Of a DNA stretch of 15,021 nt, positions 1-5,304 are shown one piece after another; positions within the stretch are counted from its first letter, which is position 1; the number at the start of each line of letters is the position of its first letter. The notes under the pieces were generated by a model that saw nothing but the letters and a program-made list of their open reading frames with translations, made no database searches and was not told the DNA's origin. Location: assembly GCA_965370315.1 (NCBI GenBank), contig CBDUTO010000107.1, positions 1 through 15,021 of the forward strand. The letters are read 5' to 3'. A program made the translations under genes and the position numbers. The stretch comes from 1-14-2-50-31-20 sp965370315. Its GTDB lineage: Bacteria; Bacteroidota; Ignavibacteria; Ignavibacteriales; Melioribacteraceae.

Positions 1-19
1 AATATTTGTTTTTCAACAT
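1..19 (-). CDS. 5' end of a leftward gene, cut by window edge
   Basis: On the minus strand an ATG at 19-17 is preceded by a very strong ribosome binding site: AAGGAGGGG read from 32 to 24, four bases before the ATG. Six full codons follow (M-L-K-N-K-Y) before the window ends. The start of M-L-K-N-K would suit a signal peptide or an ordinary cytosolic protein; nothing more can be said. The call rests on the ribosome binding site alone. Confidence 0.5.
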
Positions 20-269
20 AATTCCCCTCCTTGAATAAGCCATTACAAATATAGTAAAGACTTATTATTAGTATATGTAAATAAAGTTGAGAGCATTCGT
101 GTTTTATTTTATAAGCAATTTCTGTTTATAGTAGTACTATTGTTTTTTAAGTTACTTCCCAAACCCTTACACTCACTTGCTGACTGAATCTGCAGAAGTA
201 TTAAAAAGGTTCTACAAAAAAAAATGATTTAATTGTTATATTTCAGAGTCATTATTATTTGGAGTTTCA
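20..269. other. divergent intergenic region
   Basis: About 250 bases lie between the leftward start at 19 and the esterase start at 270, so this region should hold two divergent promoters. It is AT-rich. I found no convincing Bacteroidota-type promoter (TTTG at -33 with TAnnTTTG at -7), operator or hairpin. A weak TATATTTC at 237-244 resembles the -7 box but has no matching -33 element. Confidence 0.4.
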
Positions 270-1730
270 TTGAAGCATATCATTTCTATTTTGTTACTGT
301 CCATTACTATTTCTGGATCTATTTTTTCTCAGACTCAATTTCAAGAGTTTATTCAGCACCTGTATCAACTTCCAACTGTTGAAGAGAAAGAGACCGCAAT
401 TGATAGTTTCATGACTTATGCAAGAACTGTCGGCATTCCATTTATAGAAGGAGATAAAGCAAGTTTTATTTATAATAGAAGTGCTAATAGCGTTGCTATT
501 GCTGGTGATTTCAATGGATGGGATCCAAGTAACACAAGAATGACAAACATGAGTGGAACTAACTTCTTTTTCCGAACCGAGTCTTTTGAACCTAATGCCC
601 GCTTAGATTATAAATTGGTTGTTAATGGTTCAAACTGGATGCTTGACCCTGAAAATCCAAATAGAGTTAGTGGGGGTTTTGGACCGAATTCGGAATTAGC
701 AATGCCAGACTACATCCAGCCATGGGAAATTAATTATAACCCATCAATTGAGCATGGTGAGGTAAAGCATATCACAGTCGCAAGTAGTATTGTAAATAGA
801 TCATACGGTGTTTCTGTTTACTTACCCCCCTCCTATAACACAGAAGCTTCAAGAAAATATCCAACAGTATATTTTCAAGACGGAGGAGAATATATAGCTC
901 TTGGATCAGCTATCAACGTAATTGATAATCTAATTGATAGTAATAGAATTGCTGAAATAATAGCTGTCTTTGTTACTCCAAATAATAGAAGTGAAGAGTA
1001 CGCAGATCAAAAGAGAAATCAATATGCTGATTTTTTTGCTACAGAATTAGTTGAACATATTGATGCTAATTACAGAACATCCAATGCTGCATCGGATAGA
1101 CTTGTGGTAGGCGATTCCTACGGTGGTAATATAAGTGGACTGATTAGTTATACTTACGCAGATGTTTTTGGTAATTGTGGACTTCACTCTGCTGCTTTTG
1201 GGCCAAATGATAACGAAGTTTATAAAATGATAGTTGATGGTGAAAAGAAAGATATTAAATATGCTGGATGTTGGGGAACATATGAAGGTCTTTCTCAGAA
1301 CATGAGAGAGTTTACAGATAAGATTAGTGCTAAAGGGTATACTTTTGAAGGGGCGGAATATCCAGAAGGACACAGTTGGGGTTTGTGGCGAGCAAACATA
1401 GATTTAATTCTTGAATCAATATTTCCCTATGGATATGTAACAGGAATTAAGAATGAAAATTTACCAAAAACGTTCGAGCTTCTGCAAAATTATCCTAATC
1501 CTTTTAACCCAACAACTATAATTAAGTATAGTATTAGTGAGGGGTCTAATGTGAAACTGGATATTACTGATACACTTGGACAAAGAATAAAAACACTTGT
1601 TGATGAACATCAATCTGCCGGAACCTATGAACTTAAATTTGATGGAACAAATTTAGTAAGCGGAGTTTATATCTACTCAATTACAGCTAATGGAAAAACA
1701 CTAAGTAAGAAAATGCAATTGATAAAATAG
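270..1730 (+). CDS. secreted CBM48-esterase with type IX sorting domain
   Basis: This is a 486-residue exported hydrolase. It begins with a signal peptide (residues 1-20, hydrophobic core ISILLLSITISG, then SQ). A CBM48/E-set domain follows (about 65-135, with VAIAGDFNGWDP and LDYKLVVNGSNWMLDP). An enterochelin-esterase/CE1-like alpha/beta hydrolase spans about 165-395. The nucleophile elbow is G-D-S-Y-G-G with Ser283, and the catalytic His is probably His368 in GHSWG. The acid residue is less clear; Glu339 in WGTYEG is a candidate. Residues 400-486 form a type A type IX (Por) sorting domain with NYPNPFNP at 407, so the protein should cross the outer membrane and be surface-bound or released. 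The start is TTG at 270, chosen because GGAG at 261-264 is well spaced and the signal peptide begins there. CBM48-CE1 fusions include feruloyl and acetyl-xylan esterases, but the substrate is not visible here. Confidence 0.85.
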   Translation: MKHIISILLLSITISGSIFSQTQFQEFIQHLYQLPTVEEKETAIDSFMTYARTVGIPFIEGDKASFIYNRSANSVAIAGDFNGWDPSNTRMTNMSGTNFFFRTESFEPNARLDYKLVVNGSNWMLDPENPNRVSGGFGPNSELAMPDYIQPWEINYNPSIEHGEVKHITVASSIVNRSYGVSVYLPPSYNTEASRKYPTVYFQDGGEYIALGSAINVIDNLIDSNRIAEIIAVFVTPNNRSEEYADQKRNQYADFFATELVEHIDANYRTSNAASDRLVVGDSYGGNISGLISYTYADVFGNCGLHSAAFGPNDNEVYKMIVDGEKKDIKYAGCWGTYEGLSQNMREFTDKISAKGYTFEGAEYPEGHSWGLWRANIDLILESIFPYGYVTGIKNENLPKTFELLQNYPNPFNPTTIIKYSISEGSNVKLDITDTLGQRIKTLVDEHQSAGTYELKFDGTNLVSGVYIYSITANGKTLSKKMQLIK

Positions 1731-2131
1731 ACTGTTGTTCTAATGCTATAGAGGAGACGTATTTAAATTGTTGTCGATGACCATTCCTCGACAGAAAAAA
1801 TGAATGGAGGGGACTTGCCTATTATAATTTTGTAATAATAAATATTTATAGTAAGTTACTTTTAAAGAAATGCACAGAGTGGCATTGTGGAAGGTTTGTT
1901 AATGGGCTTTTATTTGAGCTGTGTTTCTTGGTGTTAAATTATTTGAAAGATTATTATTAAGTTTTTAATATAAATTAACGGATTATTAGCTTACAAAAAG
2001 TTGTTGTCTAACATACCAAAACGCAACTTGTTGTTGCAGATTAAATAAGTTTTAAATTATACCAAAAATATATTTATAACTATTGTTAGATGTTTATAAG
2101 CGTATTGTTAAGATGAATATAAAGGGAAGTA
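1731..2131. other. 401-base gene-free region, decayed-looking
   Basis: No ORF of useful length is present. A 10-codon frame beginning at ATG 1871 (M-H-R-V-A-L-W-K-V-C) has no ribosome binding site and looks like chance or relic sequence. The region holds the hairpin at 1772-1793, a weak AT hairpin (1820-1825 with 1835-1840), and the inverted repeat TCTAACA/TGTTAGA near 2006-2090 flanking the approach to the RES gene. It separates the esterase from a more AT-rich accessory gene and may be a former insertion site. Confidence 0.4.
1772..1793. repeat. short inverted repeat downstream of the esterase
   Basis: TGTCGA (1772-1777) pairs perfectly with TCGACA (1788-1793) across a 10-base loop. The inner GA/TC can add two more pairs around a mismatch. 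It lies 41 bases after the esterase stop. No T-run follows on the plus strand (GAAAAAA follows instead), so it is at best an unusual terminator. Read leftward, no obvious transcript ends here either. Confidence 0.4.
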
Positions 2132-2836
2132 ATGAAAGACAAGTATAAATTGATTGATGAATTCGACATTTTCTCTAATTTTTTATATAAAACTCCTTTT
2201 CTTGGATTAAGGCATAAGACTGGACTAAAGATTTTTGATTACATTAATAATTTAGATTTGATTACAATTGATAATGAGAATTGGTTTCGTGCTCGTACAA
2301 TTAGAGACGGAAAAATATTTTCTTCAAAAGATCTTTTACCTCCTAATTGTAAAGAGATTGAAATACACGAGCAAAGGTATAATCATTATGGGCAATCATA
2401 TGTTTATCTCGCAGAAGATGAAAAAGTTGCAGCAGCAGAAATACTGTGCTATTCTACAGGGATTGTATGGATACAAAAATTCACAGTAATAAAAATTAAT
2501 CGAATCGCAGATTTATCTTTAGGATTAGATGAATATATAAAAGATGATCCATTTGTAATGGCATTACAACATGCTATTACATATAAAGCTTCTATATGGA
2601 GTAGTTATAGAAAATATGAATATTTAATAACTAGATTTATTAGTGATATATGCAAATTAAAAAATTATAATGGTATTATATATAATAGTACTTATGGAAT
2701 TGGAAGAAACATGGTTCTCTTTAATGATAATAAGAAATTTTATAAATTAAATGAAGAGCCAAATTTATATAAATATGAAGAAGATTTATATTTGCCAAGT
2801 TTGTATAAGCTTACTCCAGGAACAATAGTTGATTAA
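2132..2836 (+). CDS. orphan RES-domain protein
   Basis: This 234-residue protein carries a RES domain, the fold of the NAD-degrading or ADP-ribosylating toxins of RES-Xre toxin-antitoxin pairs. Visible family features are W-F-R-A-R (Arg53/Arg55), the R-Y-N-x-x-G stretch at 82-87, VYLAEDEKVAAAEI (Tyr92, Glu103), and the closing block YNGIIYNSTYGIGRNMVLF (Ser186, Asn193). The RES domain covers about 50-210. An extra N-terminal segment of about 45 residues makes the protein longer than the classic toxins of about 150 residues. The ATG at 2132 follows GGGAAG at 2124-2129. No Xre/DUF2384 antitoxin lies on either side, which is unusual. The gene is richer in A+T than its neighbours, with many ATA and TTA codons, suggesting recent acquisition. 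Standalone RES proteins also occur in defence-linked contexts; activity is not proven here. Confidence 0.75.
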   Translation: MKDKYKLIDEFDIFSNFLYKTPFLGLRHKTGLKIFDYINNLDLITIDNENWFRARTIRDGKIFSSKDLLPPNCKEIEIHEQRYNHYGQSYVYLAEDEKVAAAEILCYSTGIVWIQKFTVIKINRIADLSLGLDEYIKDDPFVMALQHAITYKASIWSSYRKYEYLITRFISDICKLKNYNGIIYNSTYGIGRNMVLFNDNKKFYKLNEEPNLYKYEEDLYLPSLYKLTPGTIVD

Positions 2837-3109
2837 TTATTATTATATAAGAAAATGGATATCTAAAAACAGGTTCAAGTCGTCTAAGCAATGTCACGGT
2901 TTTGTGAAGTTGCTAATGCTCGACACAAATCACACCAACGTCTTTGCGATTTAAGTGAATTTTACAAATCATGTATAAGTGCTCAAATGAATATTACTTA
3001 TCAGTATCAATTTATGTGTTAATATTTTCAAATAGTCGCTCTGAAAATGTCACAAATATAAAAATTGAAAACTTAAATGGCATTTGTGAAAATATTTTAA
3101 TGTCCAAAG
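2837..3109. other. gene-free stretch with GC-richer block
   Basis: No gene is visible. Positions about 2873-2960 differ from the AT-rich surroundings: they are GC-richer and have a short hairpin (TCAC at 2894-2897, GTGA at 2904-2907). On the minus strand this block has a short open reading resembling Q-R-R-W-C-D-L-C-R-A-L-A-T-S that lacks a start. It may be a relic or an interspersed repeat. The rest (2960-3109) is AT-rich and shows nothing recognisable. It must hold any promoter for the repeat array that follows. Confidence 0.4.
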
Positions 3110-3319
3110 CAAGAAAAACCAAAAAGTGAAGCATCCAACAAGTGTTGGAGACAAGAAAAACTAAAAAGTGAAGCATCCAACAAGTGTTGGAGACAAGAAA
3201 AACCAAAAAGTGGAGCTTCCAACAAGTATTGGAGGCAAGAAAAACCAAAAAGTGGAGCTTCCAACAAGTGTTGGAGACAAGAAAAACCAAAAAGTGGAGC
3301 TTCCAACAAGTGTTGGAGG
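3110..3319. repeat. five tandem copies of a 42-bp hairpin repeat
   Basis: Copies lie at 3110-3151, 3152-3193, 3194-3235, 3236-3277 and 3278-3319, head to tail with no spacers. Each contains TCCAACAAGTGTTGGA, which folds as a 6-bp stem with an AAGU loop. Copy 3 reads TATTGGA instead of TGTTGGA, which breaks one pair in plus-strand RNA but leaves a U-G pair in minus-strand RNA. Copies 1-2 carry GTGAAGCATCC and copies 3-5 carry GTGGAGCTTCC. The period is a multiple of three, so several frames stay open, but no plausible start codon heads the plus frame that reads QEKPKSGASNKCWR per unit. It ends at TAA 3320-3322. The array sits 90 bases before the DUF6261-like start. It may encode a structured RNA or bind protein as DNA. 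Confidence 0.95.
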
Positions 3320-3337
3320 TAAGTAAACAAGAATACT

Positions 3338-3352
3338 GGAGGAATGATGTAA
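3338..3352 (+). other. start-stop mini-ORF between array and DUF6261-like gene
   Basis: GGAGG at 3338-3342 is followed one base later by ATG-ATG-TAA (3344-3352). The spacing is short for an efficient start, but start-stop units in leaders can stall or load ribosomes. It could also be chance. Nothing else is recognisable between 3323 and 3398. Confidence 0.25.
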
Positions 3353-3409
3353 TGTTTTTGTAGTAATTATTAGTGCAAAAGCAATTTTTAGAATAAATAG
3401 GAGTTGAGA

Positions 3410-4141
3410 ATGGGACAATTCAACAAATTATCATTTAATGTTAGAACAACCGAAACCAATTCGGTTGCAAGTTGGATAATAGCCGAATATGAAAAAGTAG
3501 ATTTAAGTAGCGATACTTATTTAGCAAGTATTTTTGAACAGCTACTGCCAATTAACACAAAACTAACAGTAGCAATAAACCGCATAAAGGCGGAAAGCAA
3601 TCTTGAGGAAAAAGATGAACTGAGAGATAGCAAAGTAAGAGCGTTAAATTATCTTACACTCGGTTTTGTGCATCATCCAGATGTAGCAATTAGTTCTGCA
3701 GCAAAAAGAATTAACACAGTTTTTGAACATTATGGAATTAAGATAGTAAACGAAAGCTATGCAACCGAATCATCTTTGCTTGAATCGTTGTTGGTAGAGT
3801 TCGGAAAAGAAGATTTACAGGCTTCCATTGCTTTGCTGCCAGGGTTAAGTAAGGTAATTGAAGAATTACAAGCAGCACAAAGAGCATTTGAAGAAGCACA
3901 GCTTACTTTTCAAACCGAAAAAGCATCCGAAGGAACTAAAGAAAGTGCAAGCAAAATAATGAAAGAAATTCTGGTTATAATTAACGAGAAACTTGTAGTA
4001 TACTTGCGTGCAATGGTAATGGTTGATGAAGAAAAATACGGTAAATTTGTTAGAACAGTTGCTCAAATAGTTGAAGATATGAATGTTATAATTAAGATGA
4101 GAAAGAAAACTACAGTACCAGAAAACAGTAACCTTAATTAA
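3410..4141 (+). CDS. DUF6261-like helical protein
   Basis: This 243-residue protein has no signal peptide or membrane segment and is predicted here to be almost all alpha-helical. The pattern (N-terminal NKLSFNVRTTE, then helices, then a Glu/Ala/Gln-rich coiled-coil-like stretch at about 145-175 and a final amphipathic helix VRTVAQIVEDMNVIIKMRKK) resembles the DUF6261 family of Bacteroidota, whose function I do not know. The family call is from memory of the pattern. The ATG at 3410 is preferred because AGGAG at 3399-3403 stands six bases before it; the in-frame TTG at 3404 abuts that site and is unlikely. The gene lies directly downstream of the five-copy hairpin array and upstream of a 30-bp palindrome, so array and gene may form one transcription unit. 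Confidence 0.6.
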   Translation: MGQFNKLSFNVRTTETNSVASWIIAEYEKVDLSSDTYLASIFEQLLPINTKLTVAINRIKAESNLEEKDELRDSKVRALNYLTLGFVHHPDVAISSAAKRINTVFEHYGIKIVNESYATESSLLESLLVEFGKEDLQASIALLPGLSKVIEELQAAQRAFEEAQLTFQTEKASEGTKESASKIMKEILVIINEKLVVYLRAMVMVDEEKYGKFVRTVAQIVEDMNVIIKMRKKTTVPENSNLN

Positions 4142-4164
4142 GAAATCTAATCCAGTAAACTTGG

Positions 4165-4209
4165 TATTTAATTAACCAATTACTTAAGTAATTGGTTAAT
4201 AATTAAATA
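4165..4209. terminator. 30-bp perfect palindrome after the DUF6261-like gene
   Basis: Positions 4171-4200 are a perfect palindrome centred on CTTAAG (15-bp arms containing ATTAACCAATTAC). After a three-base bulge, six more pairs form between TATTTA (4165-4170) and TAAATA (4204-4209). It begins 29 bases after the stop codon. As RNA it would be a long hairpin, so a role as a bidirectional terminator or mRNA stabiliser is likely. There is no classic U-tract. As DNA it could be a dimer-binding site or a recombination site. Confidence 0.55.
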
Positions 4210-4430
4210 TGGTGAGGAATGCTCATCTACATCCATATTAATAAATTAATAATGGAGATTTAAAAATTACTAAAGCTCATGTGATGAAGAATAGTAATTG
4301 CCTTGGCGGACAAATTATGAATTCTCAACTTTCTCTTGCTTGCCTCATACTATTAATTGAAAACAACTTATCTTTTTGCGATAGTGGAAATTGATTATTA
4401 ACAGAAGAGAAAAAAGCATAATGGACGCTT

Positions 4431-4532
4431 GACCTGCCCCCCGAAAATCACCTAAACTTTAAACGTTTTGTTTCGATAATTATAATCAGACATGCGCACG
4501 GTAGTGTATAAAAAACAATATAGGAGTAAAGT
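4431..4532 (+). mobile_element. possible insertion-sequence end remnant
   Basis: TGACCTGCCCCCCG at 4431-4444 stands out in AT-rich DNA and resembles the terminal inverted repeat of many IS3-family elements (TGACCTGCCCC). In this orientation the element would extend rightward, but no transposase remains. No second inverted repeat is visible in the window. If real, it is a solo end next to the outer-membrane protein gene and could supply its promoter. The identification is from sequence resemblance only. Confidence 0.25.
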
Positions 4533-5201
4533 ATGAAGTCATTTTTTAACAAAAGTCGACATTTATTTTCAGTTCTATTTTTCATCTGTTGTTTAATTAC
4601 TATTCCAGTTAATGCCCAAAGTAAGCCCCTTGTAGAAGATGTATGGACACGAGTAGATGCAGATGCATTTGGAACATATTTTTGGGTTGGTGGAGCATCA
4701 AGTTTAGGTTCAGTAACTCTTGTTCACGAAGTAATATTCTTCCCAACTAGCAATAGTTTTGAATTTGAGATTGGTCCAGTACTCTCACTTTCAGACAAAA
4801 TTGATGTTGTACCAATGGTAGGGTTTTTAATGGACATAACTAGTGGTCACACAGACTACTTTATGCCTCAATTGTATCTTTATACAAATCATTCAGTTTT
4901 TTCAACAGAGATCTGGAATATAATTTACAGTGGTACAAGCAGTGGAACAAAAGATGCGCTAACATATTATGGACGCTATATTGGCAGGTTTGCTGTTAGT
5001 GAAAACTTCTCCATAGGGCCTTATGCTGAATTACAAGTAGATTTAGCTGATGGGGCTGAGGAAAGTATTTTATCATTTCCAGTAGGTGGAATTTTAAGTT
5101 TTGCTTATGGAACAAATAATACATTAGAGTTTACACTTGCAGTTGATACAAAACATGATAACAAATTTGCACCAAGAGTAACTTTTATTCATGCATTTTA
5201 A
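4533..5201 (+). CDS. small outer-membrane beta-barrel protein of unknown function
   Basis: This 222-residue protein has a signal peptide (residues 1-29; core LFSVLFFICCLITIPVNA, cleavage after NAQ). The mature part has alternating hydrophobic and polar residues typical of short beta strands (GTYFWVGGASSLGSVTLVHEVIFF, FEFEIGPVLSL, LPQLYLY-like blocks, ILSFAYG, LEFTLAVDT). It ends in phenylalanine (RVTFIHAF), a hallmark of outer-membrane barrels recognised by the BAM complex. The size suits an eight- to ten-stranded barrel. AGGAG at 4521-4525 precedes the ATG. I do not recognise a named family. It stands alone, 103 bases before the chemoreceptor gene, with no evidence of shared function. A porin-like or ligand-binding role is possible but unproven. 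Confidence 0.65.
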   Translation: MKSFFNKSRHLFSVLFFICCLITIPVNAQSKPLVEDVWTRVDADAFGTYFWVGGASSLGSVTLVHEVIFFPTSNSFEFEIGPVLSLSDKIDVVPMVGFLMDITSGHTDYFMPQLYLYTNHSVFSTEIWNIIYSGTSSGTKDALTYYGRYIGRFAVSENFSIGPYAELQVDLADGAEESILSFPVGGILSFAYGTNNTLEFTLAVDTKHDNKFAPRVTFIHAF

Positions 5202-5304
5202 GAAAAACAACAAAGCATGCTTATGCATATGGTACAGTTTAATCTGTTTGTAAAACTAATCTTTAAATAAGTATAGTAATTAAATAATAAGATGGAGATA
5301 TATA

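Larger units (their letters stand above)
4142..4532. other. 391-base gene-free region
   Basis: It contains the 30-bp palindrome (4171-4200) and a possible insertion-sequence tip at 4431-4444. It ends with the leader of the outer-membrane protein gene, with AGGAG at 4521-4525. The middle (4210-4430) shows no ORF, hairpin or promoter that I can support, and may be degraded mobile DNA. Confidence 0.4.

Noticed and set aside
3110..3319. CRISPR array
   Set aside because: The 42-bp units are contiguous, with no variable spacers between repeats, and there are no cas genes in the window.
3012..3418. Overlapping minus-strand ORFs of 77-92 codons across the repeat array
   Set aside because: They are open only because the 42-bp repeat has a period divisible by three. 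They give Leu/Phe/Cys-rich low-complexity peptides with no domain, in several competing frames at once.
4210..4430. Possible small gene before the outer-membrane protein
   Set aside because: The available ATGs run into stops within a few codons and no ribosome binding site and frame combination is convincing.
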